Of a stretch of 64,000 nucleotides of DNA, positions 1-8,958 are shown one piece after another; position 1 is the first letter of the stretch, and each line of letters starts with the position of its first letter. Below the pieces are notes generated by a model, which was not told the DNA's origin, did no database searches, and worked only from the letters and a program-made list of their open reading frames with translations. The position numbers were made by a program, and so were the translations under genes. The stretch covers positions 620,001 to 684,000 of the forward strand of contig NZ_PJOM01000002.1 of the NCBI RefSeq assembly GCF_002900965.1, read 5' to 3'. The stretch comes from Pseudotabrizicola formosa (GTDB lineage Bacteria > Pseudomonadota > Alphaproteobacteria > Rhodobacterales > Rhodobacteraceae).

Positions 1-350
1 GTGACAGGGGGCACCGTCTGCGCCCCCGCCAGCGGCCAGAACTGCTCGCGGAAATTGGTGCCATCCGTGAGATAGCTGTCACCCGGGATCAGGTTTTCGC
101 GCCGCAGGTCGGCCAAGCGCCGGGCCGCCTCTGCCGGGGCATAGGGCCCGAGGGCGATGCCATACCAGCGCGACCCAAGCTGATAGCCGACCACATCGGG
201 AAAGGCGCTTGCATAGGCGCTTGCCCGCTCTTGCGCCTCGGCCAGCGTGGGCTGGGCCTCGACCTGCACCCAGGATTGTTGTTGTGCGGCGGCCATTCCG
301 GCCCAAACTGTTGCCGTCAGCATCCAGATCCCAAGCGTCGCGCGCAGCAT
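1..350 (-). CDS. SPOR-like secreted protein, 5' part only
   Basis: This reverse-strand gene starts with ATG at 350 and runs off the left edge of the window, so only about 116 residues are visible. The first 22 or so residues form a Sec signal peptide ([11 protein letters not shown]...AGMAAA). The following segment resembles a SPOR/peptidoglycan-binding fold: a strand with [10 protein letters not shown], a helix with [11 protein letters not shown], then [15 protein letters not shown], where SPOR domains carry their conserved G-P-F/Y turn. In Rhodobacteraceae such N-termini are often followed by a trypsin-like protease, but that part lies outside the window. It is divergent from glyQ. The export call is firm, the SPOR assignment is by eye, and full function is unknown. 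Confidence 0.6.
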   Translation of the reverse strand, partial: MLRATLGIWMLTATVWAGMAAAQQQSWVQVEAQPTLAEAQERASAYASAFPDVVGYQLGSRWYGIALGPYAPAEAARRLADLRRENLIPGDSYLTDGTNFREQFWPLAGAQTVPPV

Positions 351-551
351 TCCGTTTCGTTCCCTTCGGTTTCCGCGGGCGGCCGGGTGGCGCTGCGGTC
401 TTTTGCTTTGCCGGTGCGGTTTGCCCCGGCGGCCGGGTTCAAAGCGTCCGGCACCCCGAAAGGCGCTCGGCGGCGCATTGACCCTGTCGTGCCTCTTGCC
501 TATGACAGCCGTGTATTTCAAGGCTTTTACGTGCCACCGGGGGTCACCATC

Positions 552-1532
552 ATGTCAGATACGCCGCTTTCCGGCCCCGATTCCCTTGACGCTCAGGGGG
601 CCATCACCAAACCACGGTCGTTTCAGGAGATTATCCTGCGCCTGCAATCCTATTGGGCGGCGCGCGGCTGTGCGATTTTGCAACCCTATGACATGGAGGT
701 GGGGGCCGGCACATTTCACCCCGCCACCACGCTGCGCAGCCTTGGCACCAAGCCTTGGGCGGCGGCCTATGTGCAGCCCTCGCGCCGCCCGACCGACGGG
801 CGTTACGGCGAAAACCCCAACCGCTTGCAGCATTACTACCAGTATCAGGTGATTATCAAACCCTCGCCGCCGGACCTGCAGGATCTGTATCTGGGCTCCT
901 TGCGCGCCATTGGCCTTGACCCCAGCCTGCACGACATCCGCTTTGTCGAGGATGACTGGGAATCCCCCACGTTGGGGGCATGGGGTCTGGGATGGGAGGT
1001 CTGGTGTGACGGGATGGAGGTCAGCCAGTTCACCTATTTCCAGCAGGTCGGCGGCCATGACTGCCGCCCGGTGAGCGGAGAACTGACCTATGGTCTGGAA
1101 CGGCTGGCGATGTATGTGCTGGGCATCGACCATGTGATGACCATGCCGTTCAATGACCCGCAATCGCCGATTGCGCTCAGCTATGGCGACATCTTCCGCC
1201 AGACCGAGGAAGAATATTCGCGCCACAATTTCGACGGGGCATCGACCGACATGCTGTTTCAGCATTTCAAGGATGCCGAGGCCGAATGTGACCGTCTGCT
1301 GGGCTTTGAACCGGACGATCCAAAGACCAAAAAGCGCATCATCATGGCGCATCCCGCCTATGACCAATGCATCAAGGCCAGCCATCTGTTCAACCTGCTC
1401 GACGCGCGCGGCGTGATTTCGGTGACCGAACGGCAGGCCTATATCGGCCGGGTGCGGGCGCTGGCCAAGAAATGCGCTGACGCCTTTCGCCAGACCGAAG
1501 CGGGCGCGGATGCGGCGGAGCAGGGCGCATGA
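552..1532 (+). CDS. glyQ: Glycine--tRNA ligase, alpha subunit
   Basis: This is the catalytic subunit of the bacterial (alphabeta)2 glycyl-tRNA synthetase; it activates glycine with ATP and charges tRNA-Gly in the cytoplasm. The 326-residue length fits the family (about 300). The family signatures are plain: [19 protein letters not shown] near the N-terminus, [37 protein letters not shown] and [10 protein letters not shown]. The frame stays open upstream to 231, but similarity begins only after the ATG at 552, so that start is used. The stop overlaps the next gene by 4 bases, and glyS follows, giving a glyQ-X-glyS operon. I see no T-box or glycine riboswitch upstream. Confidence 0.97.
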   Translation: MSDTPLSGPDSLDAQGAITKPRSFQEIILRLQSYWAARGCAILQPYDMEVGAGTFHPATTLRSLGTKPWAAAYVQPSRRPTDGRYGENPNRLQHYYQYQVIIKPSPPDLQDLYLGSLRAIGLDPSLHDIRFVEDDWESPTLGAWGLGWEVWCDGMEVSQFTYFQQVGGHDCRPVSGELTYGLERLAMYVLGIDHVMTMPFNDPQSPIALSYGDIFRQTEEEYSRHNFDGASTDMLFQHFKDAEAECDRLLGFEPDDPKTKKRIIMAHPAYDQCIKASHLFNLLDARGVISVTERQAYIGRVRALAKKCADAFRQTEAGADAAEQGA

Positions 1533-2002
1533 ACGGCAAAATCGCAGCGGGGGCAATCGTGATATCAGCAGCTTTGGCAGGGGTGGCGATCTGGTATCTG
1601 CAGATCTATGCCTTTTATGAGCCGGTCAGTTTCACCCCGGGGCAGGAAATCCTGCTCACCCCGATCGAGTCGGGCCAGCCTGAACCGATCCTGGCCGAGG
1701 ATGTCACCGGCATCGATGCCGGCAGCAGTCCGCTGCGCTTCCGCGCCTGCTTCACCACGCCGATGACGCAAGCCATGCTGTCGGAAACCTATGTCGCCTA
1801 TGAAGGGGCGGTGCCGCTGATCGCGCCCGGCTGGTTTGACTGTTTTGACGCGGTGGAAATCGGCACTGCGCTGGAACGGGGCGAGGCGCTTGCCTTCCTG
1901 TCACAATCCAACATTGCCACCGATATCGACCGCGTGGTCGCCGTCTTCCCCGATGGCCGGGCCTTTGCCTGGCATCAGCTGAACCCCGCTGCCGAGGATT
2001 GA
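1529..2002 (+). CDS. Membrane-anchored DUF6446-like protein between glyQ and glyS
   Basis: This 157-residue protein overlaps the glyQ stop (ATGA) and ends 4 bases before glyS, so it is almost certainly co-transcribed and translationally coupled. Residues 5-25 are a single hydrophobic segment (anchor or uncleaved signal), and the remainder looks like a soluble periplasmic domain containing FRACFTTPM and [12 protein letters not shown] with two cysteines that could pair. It matches what I recall as the DUF6446 family of Rhodobacteraceae, which I cannot verify here. No catalytic motif is apparent. Why an envelope protein sits inside a tRNA synthetase operon is unknown; co-expression may be incidental. 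Confidence 0.85.
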   Translation: MNGKIAAGAIVISAALAGVAIWYLQIYAFYEPVSFTPGQEILLTPIESGQPEPILAEDVTGIDAGSSPLRFRACFTTPMTQAMLSETYVAYEGAVPLIAPGWFDCFDAVEIGTALERGEALAFLSQSNIATDIDRVVAVFPDGRAFAWHQLNPAAED

Positions 2003-2006
2003 TCCG

Positions 2007-4289
2007 ATGTCTGATCTGCTGATCGAGCTGTTTTCCGAGGAAATCCCGGCCCGGATGCAGGCCCGCGCCCGCGCCGACCTGCAAAAGCTGGTAACCGATG
2101 GTCTGGTCGAGGCTGGGCTGACCTATGCCCATGCGGCGGCCTTCTCCACCCCGCGCCGCCTGACCCTTGCCCTTGAGGGGCTGAGCACAGAGTCCCGCGC
2201 CGTGCGCGAGGAACGCAAGGGGCCAAGCGTCTCTGCGCCTGCGCAGGCGGTCGAGGGCTTCCTGCGCGCCACCGGGCTGACGCTGGACCAGTTGGAGAAA
2301 CGCGCCGACAAAAAGGGCGAGGTGTATTTTGCGGTGATCGAAAAACCGGGCCGCAAGGCGCCGGACATCATCGCCGAAGTGCTGGAGGGCGTGATCCGCA
2401 CCTTCCCTTGGCCGAAATCGATGCGCTGGGGCAACGGCTCGCTCCGCTGGGTGCGCCCGCTGCATTCCATCCTGTGCATCCTGTCGGATGAGGGCGGCAC
2501 CGAGGTGGTGCCGCTGACCGTCGATGGCATCACCTCGGGCAACACCACGCGCGGCCACCGCTTCCTGTCGCCGGGGGCATTTGTGGTAAACAATTTCGAA
2601 GATTACGCGGCAAAGCTCAAGCGCGCCCATGTCATTCTGGACTCCGCCGAACGCGAGGATGCGATCCGTGCCGAGGCACAAACCCTTGCCTTCGCCGCCG
2701 GGATGGAGCTGGTCGAAGACCCGGGCCTGCTGGCGGAAGTGGCGGGTCTGGTCGAATGGCCGGTGCCGCTGATGGGGCGGATCGCCGATGATTTCCTTGG
2801 CCTGCCTGCGGAAGTCTTGCAGACCAGCATGAAGGAACATCAGAAGTTCTTCTCCACCCACAACCCGAAAACCGGGCGGATCGAGGGCTTTGTGACCGTC
2901 GCCAACACCGTGACGGCGGATCATGGCGAGACGATCCTGAAGGGCAACCAGAAGGTTCTGGCCGCGCGGCTGTCGGATGCCAAATTCTTCTGGGAGAATG
3001 ACCTGCGCGTGGCCAAGGCGGGCATGGCGGAATGGGCCGAGGGGCTGAAAGCCGTCACTTTCCACAACAAGCTGGGCTCACAGGCCGACCGCATTGCCCG
3101 CATCGCGGCCCTCGCCCGCGAGATCGCGCCGATGGTCGGGGCCGACCCCGATCTGGCAGAGCGGGCGGCAAAACTGGCCAAACTCGACCTGCGCTCCGCC
3201 ATGGTCGGCGAATTTCCGGAACTGCAGGGGTTGATGGGCATGTACTACGCCCGCGCGGCAGGCGAACCGGACGCGGTGGCCAATGCCGCCCGCGACCACT
3301 ATTCGCCGCTGGGGCCATCGGACGCGGTGCCGACCGACCCGGTGTCGGTGTCGGTGGCACTGGCCGACAAAATCGACACGCTGACGGGGTTCTGGGCGAT
3401 TGACGAGAAGCCCACGGGGTCAAAAGACCCGTTTGCACTGCGCAGGGCGGCGTTGGGGGTGTTGAGGTTGGTGCTGGGGAATGGGGTGCAGAGCACCTTG
3501 TGCAAGCTAATGGGCCAGTCGCTCTTTCAAAGCAGAAAGTTTGCGGTCTACGCAGATGTGCCGTTTGGAAAACCCTATGACCGCCCTGACAATGTGGATG
3601 GACCTAGGACGCTGACACAATTTCTCGAAACAGCTCTAGCCTTCGATGATGCGTCTGCAAATGGTAACGAACTATTTGTTCGCTTCGACGCCGAAAAGAC
3701 ATGTGATGTGCAGTTGGCTGAAAAAGCAAAGTCTTTGGTGTTGACTGAGGCAAAGGGCCTTGCATCCGACCTCCTCTCCTTCCTCCACGACCGTCTCAAA
3801 GTCTTCCTCAAAGACCAGGGCATCCGTCATGATGTTATCGACGCCTGCCTTGCCATGCCAGGCAATGACGACCTGACCCTGCTGGTCAAGCGCGCCACCG
3901 CCTTGCAGGCCACCTTGCAGACCGAAGACGGGGCCAACCTTGTGCAGGGCTACAAGCGCGCCAGCAACATCCTGACGCAGGCGGAACAGAAGGATGGCGT
4001 GGAGTACTCCTTCGGCGCCGACCTGAAATTCGCCGAAACCGATGAGGAACGCGCGCTCTTCGCCGCCCTCGACACCGCGGAAAAAACCATCACCCCGGCG
4101 ATGGCGCAAGAGGATTTCGCCACCGCCATGCAGGCGATGGCCGGCTTGCGCGCCCCCATCGACGCTTTCTTCACCGCCACCCAGATCAACACCGACAACC
4201 CCATCGTCCGCCGCAACCGGCTGAACCTGCTGCACCGCATCCGCATGATCTGCCTCTCCGTCGCCGACCTGACCAAGCTCGACGGCTGA
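2007..4289 (+). CDS. glyS: Glycine--tRNA ligase, beta subunit (with extra low-GC segment)
   Basis: This is the beta subunit of glycyl-tRNA synthetase, needed for tRNA recognition and full activity with GlyQ. It has 760 residues, longer than the roughly 690 of E. coli GlyS. The N-terminus (LLIELFSEEIPARMQ), the FPKSMRWG-type motif (FPWPKSMRWGNG), LQTSMKEHQKFF and DPFALRRAALGVLR are all typical, as is the C-terminal anticodon-binding part (RNRLNLLHRIR). Residues of about 498-590, between the RLVL helix and DLLSFLHDRLKVFL, are longer than usual, and the DNA there (about 3500-3775) is visibly richer in A/T than its flanks. The frame is intact and the gene appears functional. It is followed directly by a copy of the hairpin/GAGGATATTT repeat. 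Confidence 0.97.
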   Translation: MSDLLIELFSEEIPARMQARARADLQKLVTDGLVEAGLTYAHAAAFSTPRRLTLALEGLSTESRAVREERKGPSVSAPAQAVEGFLRATGLTLDQLEKRADKKGEVYFAVIEKPGRKAPDIIAEVLEGVIRTFPWPKSMRWGNGSLRWVRPLHSILCILSDEGGTEVVPLTVDGITSGNTTRGHRFLSPGAFVVNNFEDYAAKLKRAHVILDSAEREDAIRAEAQTLAFAAGMELVEDPGLLAEVAGLVEWPVPLMGRIADDFLGLPAEVLQTSMKEHQKFFSTHNPKTGRIEGFVTVANTVTADHGETILKGNQKVLAARLSDAKFFWENDLRVAKAGMAEWAEGLKAVTFHNKLGSQADRIARIAALAREIAPMVGADPDLAERAAKLAKLDLRSAMVGEFPELQGLMGMYYARAAGEPDAVANAARDHYSPLGPSDAVPTDPVSVSVALADKIDTLTGFWAIDEKPTGSKDPFALRRAALGVLRLVLGNGVQSTLCKLMGQSLFQSRKFAVYADVPFGKPYDRPDNVDGPRTLTQFLETALAFDDASANGNELFVRFDAEKTCDVQLAEKAKSLVLTEAKGLASDLLSFLHDRLKVFLKDQGIRHDVIDACLAMPGNDDLTLLVKRATALQATLQTEDGANLVQGYKRASNILTQAEQKDGVEYSFGADLKFAETDEERALFAALDTAEKTITPAMAQEDFATAMQAMAGLRAPIDAFFTATQINTDNPIVRRNRLNLLHRIRMICLSVADLTKLDG

Positions 4290-4291
4290 CA

Positions 4292-4358
4292 TTATCTGTT
4301 CAAAAATATCCTCGGGGGGTGAGGAGCGTAAGCTCCGAGGGGGGCAGACAGCCCCCCT
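4292..4358 (-). repeat. REP-like hairpin element, copy A
   Basis: Read on the minus strand: an 8-bp GC hairpin (AGGGGGGC, loop TGTCT, GCCCCCCT; 4338-4358), a small hairpin (GGAGC/GCTCC; 4323-4336), a C run, GAGGATATTT, a short TTG linker and GAACAGATAA. The 28 bases at 4292-4319 are identical, as reverse complement, to 42626-42653. It lies 2 bases after the glyS stop. Here its tail points back into glyS, unlike the other copies, whose tails point at a downstream start codon. Confidence 0.75.
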
Positions 4359-4442
4359 TGCGTCACCCACCCCGCGCGCATCCGCCTGCTTGCCAGACCT
4401 TGGATTCGGTGTAGTGTCGGCACCAGAAGAAGGAATGCCGCA

Positions 4443-6998
4443 GTGCAGAAACTCGACCCTGTCCTCAGCATCGGCGACCCAGGCGTCGCCTTTACCGAAG
4501 TCACGCCCACCGCCCGCATCGACCGGGTGGCGCATGGCTGGCGGGCGAAGTGCTTGCAGCGGCTGGTGCGGCTGGATCTGCCGGTGCCGCAGACCGTGGC
4601 GCTGCCGGCGCTGACGGTGCGGGGGATTGCGGCAGGCACGCCGGTGGATTGCGCGGGAATCATGGCGCATTTTGGTGCGGCCCCGCTGATCTCGGTCCGG
4701 CCTTCCCCCGAAAACCCCGATTGGGGCGGGCCTGCCACGGTGCTCAACATCGGGCTGAACGCCGACCGCCACCGGGCGCTGGCCGCCCGGCACGGGCAGC
4801 AGGCGGCCGATGCGATCTATCTGCGCTTCGTGCAGTCTTATGCCACCCATGTGGCCCGGCTCGATCCCGACATGTTCGCCGCCACCGCCCCGTCTCCAGA
4901 GGCGCTCAAAGCGGCGCTGCAGGTCTATATGACGGAAATGGATGAGGAATTTCCGCAAGATCCGGCGAAACAACTCTCGGAAGTGCTGCGCAGCATGGCC
5001 CGGGCGTGGGAGGGCACGACCGCACGGCTCTTGCGGCAGGCCAAGGGGGCGCCGGTGGATGCGCCCCTGGGGCTCGTGGTGCAGGCCATGGCGCAGGGGC
5101 TGGGGCAGGGCATTTCCGGCTCTGGTGTGGTGCAATTCGTCGATCCGGTCACGGGTGAGCCGCAGATCACCGGGCGTTATCTGGGCCAGGGGCAGGGGCG
5201 TGATGCGTTGCAGGCGTCGCAGGCGATGTTCCTGACCCGCGATGCGCGCGGCCCGTCGCTCGAGGAAATTGCGCCGGACCTGATGGCCGACCTGATCCGC
5301 CACGGTGCGGCCTGCCGGGCGCGGTTGCGCGAAGAAATGCAGATCGAATTCACCATCGAAGATGGCCGTCTGGCGGTGCTGGATGCCATCAAGGTGCAGC
5401 GCTCGGCCCGGGCGGGGTTGCGGATTGCGGTGGCCCTTGCCGAAGATGGGGTGATTCCGCGCGAAGAGGCCGTGCTGCGGGTAGAACCGCGCGCCCTGTC
5501 GGAACTGCTGCACCCGCAGGTCGATCCGCGGGGGGTGCGCGATGTGATCGCGCGCGGCATTGCCGCCAGCCCCGGCGCGGCTGTGGGGCGGATCGTGTTT
5601 TCCAGCCATGCCGCCCAGGCCAGTGCGGCGCGGGGCGAGCCTTGCATTCTGGTGCGGCGCGAAACAGCGCCCGAGGACATTCGGGGCATGCATTCTGCCG
5701 CCGGGGTGCTGACCGAGCGCGGCGGCGTCACCAGCCATGCGGCGGTGATCGCGCGGGGCCTTGGTCTGCCCTGCGTGGTGGGGGCCGATCTGCGACTGGA
5801 TGGCAAGAACAAGCGCATCCATGTTGAAGGCCGCAGCTTTGGCGAAGGCGATGTGATCACGGTCGATGGCACCACGGGGCAAGTGCTGGCAGGGTCGGTC
5901 GACATGCTGGCACCAGCGCTCGACAGCCATTTCCAGACCTTGCTGGGCTGGGCGGATGAGTTCCGCGATATCGGCGTGCGCGCCAATGCCGACACCCCCG
6001 CCGATGCCGCCACCGCACGGCAATTTGCGGCGCAGGGCATCGGTCTGTGCCGGACGGAACATATGTTCTTTGAAGAGGATCGTCTGGTCGCCATGCGCGA
6101 GATGATCTTTGCCGACACCTCGAAAGACCGGGCGGCAGCCTTGGCGCGGCTTTTGCCGATGCAGCGGGCAGATTTTGTGCAACTGTTTGAAATCATGGCC
6201 GGTCTGCCGGTTTGTATCCGGTTGTTCGACCCACCGCTGCATGAATTCCTGCCCCATAGCCGCGAAGGCTTGCGCGAACTGGCCGAGGCGCTGGACAAGC
6301 CTCTGTCGGAAGTGACCCGGCGGGCCGAGGCGCTGACCGAGTTCAACCCGATGCTGGGCATGCGCGGCGTGCGGCTGGGGGTGGTGCTGCCTGAAATCTA
6401 CGACATGCAGGCGCAGGCGATCTTTGAGGCCACGGTCGAGGTGGCGCGGCGGGGTGCGGCCGTGGTGCCGGAAATCATGATCCCGCTGGTTTCTGCCCGG
6501 CGCGAGGTGGAGCTGGTGAAAACCCGCGTTGATGCGGTGGCGGCGGCGGTACGGGTCAGGGCGGGCATGGATTTTGACTACAAACTTGGGGTGATGGTGG
6601 AAACGCCGCGCGCCGCCTTGCGGGCGGGTGAGATTGCGCAGCATGCGGCCTTCCTGTCCTTTGGCACCAACGACCTGACGCAGATGACCTACGGCTTGTC
6701 GCGCGATGATGCCGGGCGGTTCATGAACACTTATGTGCAGCAGGGGGTGTTTCCCGAAGATCCCTTCCATATTCTGGATGTGGATGGCGTGGGGGAATTG
6801 CTGTTGATCGGGGCCGAACGCGGGCGCAAGACCCGGCCGGATCTGACTGTTTCCATTTGCGGTGAACATGGCGGAAACCCCGAATCAATCGCCTTTTGCC
6901 GAAAAGCGGGGTTCGACTACGTATCCTGTTCGCCGTATCGCGTGCCTTTGGCGCGGTTGGCCGCAGCACATCTGGCCCTGATTGACCCTAGTAATTAA
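4443..6998 (+). CDS. Pyruvate, phosphate dikinase-like PEP-utilising protein
   Basis: This 851-residue protein has the layout of pyruvate phosphate dikinase: N-terminal nucleotide half, central phospho-histidine domain, and C-terminal PEP/pyruvate barrel. The mobile-domain histidine is intact (TERGGVTSHAAVIARG, near residue 430). The barrel keeps GLCRTEHMFF, RLFDPPLHEFLP, NPMLGMRGVRLG, SFGTNDLTQMTYG and the C-G-E-H-G-G loop. The N-terminal half is eroded: the usual G-G-K-G-A loop is missing, and the G-E-Y-L/A-Q-G-E-D region reads GRYLGQGQGRD. It may therefore not use ATP like a true PPDK. The GTG start at 4443 is chosen because AGAAGAAGGA lies 9 bases upstream; the ATG at 4435 is out of frame. 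Whether it is catalytic or regulatory is open. Confidence 0.8.
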   Translation: MQKLDPVLSIGDPGVAFTEVTPTARIDRVAHGWRAKCLQRLVRLDLPVPQTVALPALTVRGIAAGTPVDCAGIMAHFGAAPLISVRPSPENPDWGGPATVLNIGLNADRHRALAARHGQQAADAIYLRFVQSYATHVARLDPDMFAATAPSPEALKAALQVYMTEMDEEFPQDPAKQLSEVLRSMARAWEGTTARLLRQAKGAPVDAPLGLVVQAMAQGLGQGISGSGVVQFVDPVTGEPQITGRYLGQGQGRDALQASQAMFLTRDARGPSLEEIAPDLMADLIRHGAACRARLREEMQIEFTIEDGRLAVLDAIKVQRSARAGLRIAVALAEDGVIPREEAVLRVEPRALSELLHPQVDPRGVRDVIARGIAASPGAAVGRIVFSSHAAQASAARGEPCILVRRETAPEDIRGMHSAAGVLTERGGVTSHAAVIARGLGLPCVVGADLRLDGKNKRIHVEGRSFGEGDVITVDGTTGQVLAGSVDMLAPALDSHFQTLLGWADEFRDIGVRANADTPADAATARQFAAQGIGLCRTEHMFFEEDRLVAMREMIFADTSKDRAAALARLLPMQRADFVQLFEIMAGLPVCIRLFDPPLHEFLPHSREGLRELAEALDKPLSEVTRRAEALTEFNPMLGMRGVRLGVVLPEIYDMQAQAIFEATVEVARRGAAVVPEIMIPLVSARREVELVKTRVDAVAAAVRVRAGMDFDYKLGVMVETPRAALRAGEIAQHAAFLSFGTNDLTQMTYGLSRDDAGRFMNTYVQQGVFPEDPFHILDVDGVGELLLIGAERGRKTRPDLTVSICGEHGGNPESIAFCRKAGFDYVSCSPYRVPLARLAAAHLALIDPSN

Positions 6999-7217
6999 CC
7001 AAAAATATGCCACAATATCATGTGTATGGGCGGGATTGTTGAGATTGTTTCTTAAGATTTGCGCAAGAATCCGCCGATGCCGCGCGGAAAACTGTTGCAT
7101 TTCTGCCACCGCAATGGACTCGGGGCCGGACCCTGCAGTAAGTCCAGCGGCTGTTGCGTGACCTTGGGTGTTTTGCGGGGTCGTGCAGATGACGGCAACA
7201 GAACGGAACACGAGACA

Positions 7218-7907
7218 ATGCGCTTGCGACAATTCATGGCCACGGCTGCTCTAGCAGTCTGTGCCACGGGTGGAGCGGCCTTCGCCGAGGTGACGGTGAG
7301 CCATTCCAACAGCCCTGATCTGGACATGGCAGACCAGGTGGCCGCGCTTATGGGCGCGGAACATGCAACGGTCGGTGCTGTGGCGGAAGACCGTCTGGCG
7401 GCACTGGCCACGGGGCCGAAAAAGCAAAAGACTGCCAAGGCGGCCAAGGCAGAAGACCCCGCCCAGCCGGTGCTGATCCGCTACGAAGACACTTTTCTCG
7501 CCGCACAACCCGCGCCCAAGGGGGATACGCAGTGGCAATGCCTGCAGAACGCCCTGTATTTCGAGGCGCGCGGCGAAAGCCTGAAAGGCCAGTTTGCGGT
7601 GGCCGAGGTCATCCTGAACCGGGTTGACAGCCGGGACTATCCCAATACCGTCTGCGGCGTGGTCAAGCAAAGTGGCGGTGGCGGCTGTCAGTTCAGCTAT
7701 GTCTGCGATGGGCACAGCGATGTGATGCGCGACCGTCAGGCCGCCGACAAGGCCGGCCGGATTGCGGCGATCATGCTGAACGGCGCGCCGCGCGGGCTGA
7801 CCGCAGGGGCCACGCATTTCCACACCCGCGCCGTAAACCCGCGGTGGGCGCGGCAGTTTCCGCGCACCGCCGCCATTGGGGCCCATCTGTTCTACCGCCA
7901 GCCCTGA
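7218..7907 (+). CDS. SleB/CwlJ-type cell wall hydrolase
   Basis: This 229-residue exported protein has a signal peptide (about residues 1-23, RLRQFMATAALAVCATGGAAFA), a Lys/Ala-rich linker near residue 75, and a C-terminal Hydrolase_2 domain (from about residue 105). The domain shows CLQNALYFEARGES with the conserved glutamate, AVAEVILNRVDS and CQFSYVCDG, typical of SleB/CwlJ-like muralytic enzymes, which in non-sporulating Proteobacteria probably trim peptidoglycan in the periplasm. The frame is open back to 7059, but the signal peptide defines the start at 7218. The 219 bases between it and the PPDK-like gene hold no other gene I can see. It is followed closely by folB. Confidence 0.88.
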   Translation: MRLRQFMATAALAVCATGGAAFAEVTVSHSNSPDLDMADQVAALMGAEHATVGAVAEDRLAALATGPKKQKTAKAAKAEDPAQPVLIRYEDTFLAAQPAPKGDTQWQCLQNALYFEARGESLKGQFAVAEVILNRVDSRDYPNTVCGVVKQSGGGGCQFSYVCDGHSDVMRDRQAADKAGRIAAIMLNGAPRGLTAGATHFHTRAVNPRWARQFPRTAAIGAHLFYRQP

Positions 7908-8004
7908 TGTCGCGGGGCTTGCGCCCCAGGTCGCCTTGGGGCAATCGGAGGCGGGGGCGGGGTGTAACCTGCCCTTGATCCCTTTTGGGCCGATGGGGGG
8001 CCAG

Positions 8005-8913
8005 ATGACCAGCGACATCCGCCTTGCCTTTGCCCATCCCGAAGAGCGCAGCCAGGCCTCGGCCAGTGCCGACCCCCGCGACCGCATCTCCCTGCGCGAC
8101 CATGTTGTCGAGGTGGATATCGGTGCGTTTCAGCAGGAACGCGGCCACAAGCAGCGTGTGATGTTCAACGTTGTGGTGGAAGTGGCTCCGGTGACGGCTC
8201 CGCTGAATGATGATGTGGACCGTATCCTGTCTTATGACCGGATCACCTGGGCCATCGCGCATGAATTGGCGGCGGAACGGCTGAACCTGCTCGAAACCCT
8301 TGCCGAACGGGTGGCAGAACGCATTCTGGCCGAGCCGCAGGCGATGCGTGCCTTTGTGCGGATCGAAAAACTGGACATCGGGCCCTACAAGCTTGGCGTG
8401 GAAATCGTGCGCAGCCGCGCCGAGATGCCGCTGCGGGTGGTGGGCCAGGACGGGCAAGAGGCGGCGGTGCATCCGTTGGTGGTGCATCTGGACAATGCGG
8501 CCATTTTGGCCAGCGATCTGGGCCAGCGGCTGGATGGATTGCTGGCGCGCGGTGCACCGCTGATCCTGACCGTCGGGCTGCCGGATTGCCCGCGCCCGCA
8601 GACCGGGCACCGCCCGACGCAGCGCCGGATTGACCTGCTGGCGATCGAGCAGAACGCCTGGACTCTGGCGGCGCGCGACCCGCGCTGTGTGGTGGTGGCG
8701 ACGCGAACCGAGATTGACTGGGCCATCAAGCGCGGACAATCGGTGGTCTGGGCCCCGTCAAAGATGGTGCTGGATGCGGTGGATGGGCCAAAATCGGCGG
8801 AGCCGGTGGCCCTTGCCCTTTGGCTGGCCGAAGAGATGGCGGCGCGTGGCCTGATCGTTCACGGGAATGTTGCACTTCCGGCGGGAAGCCGCGTTCCGGT
8901 GGAAAAGGGTTAA
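8005..8913 (+). CDS. folB: Dihydroneopterin aldolase with C-terminal extra domain
   Basis: The first 130 or so residues match FolB, which converts 7,8-dihydroneopterin to 6-hydroxymethyl-dihydropterin in folate synthesis: DRISLRDHVVEVDIGAFQ, DRILSYDRITWAI (the Y-x-x-I region), LLETLAERVAERIL and VRIEKLDIGP. Typical FolB proteins have about 120 residues, whereas this one has 302; the extra 160 (from HPLVVHLDNAAILASD) form an unidentified second domain. The start at 8005 has a G-rich Shine-Dalgarno (GGGGGGCC); an in-frame ATG at 7993 is a weaker alternative. It lies 45 bases before folP, so folB, folP and glmM look like one operon. No folK is nearby. Confidence 0.85.
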   Translation: MTSDIRLAFAHPEERSQASASADPRDRISLRDHVVEVDIGAFQQERGHKQRVMFNVVVEVAPVTAPLNDDVDRILSYDRITWAIAHELAAERLNLLETLAERVAERILAEPQAMRAFVRIEKLDIGPYKLGVEIVRSRAEMPLRVVGQDGQEAAVHPLVVHLDNAAILASDLGQRLDGLLARGAPLILTVGLPDCPRPQTGHRPTQRRIDLLAIEQNAWTLAARDPRCVVVATRTEIDWAIKRGQSVVWAPSKMVLDAVDGPKSAEPVALALWLAEEMAARGLIVHGNVALPAGSRVPVEKG

Positions 8914-8958
8914 CCGATCCGCTTGCCAAAACGCCGCTTTGGGGCCTAATCCGGGCGC

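Noticed and set aside
231-551. N-terminal extension of glyQ
   Set aside because: The extra residues overlap the divergent SPOR-like gene and resemble no synthetase; family similarity begins at the ATG at 552.
351-551. T-box or glycine riboswitch before glyQ
   Set aside because: No T-box sequence, no tandem glycine aptamer pattern; such elements are also not expected for glyQ in Alphaproteobacteria.
3672-6869. Very long minus-strand open frame (over 1000 codons) opposite the end of glyS and the PPDK-like gene
   Set aside because: His/Arg/Pro-rich translation with no family likeness; it is the usual antisense shadow of high-GC coding DNA.
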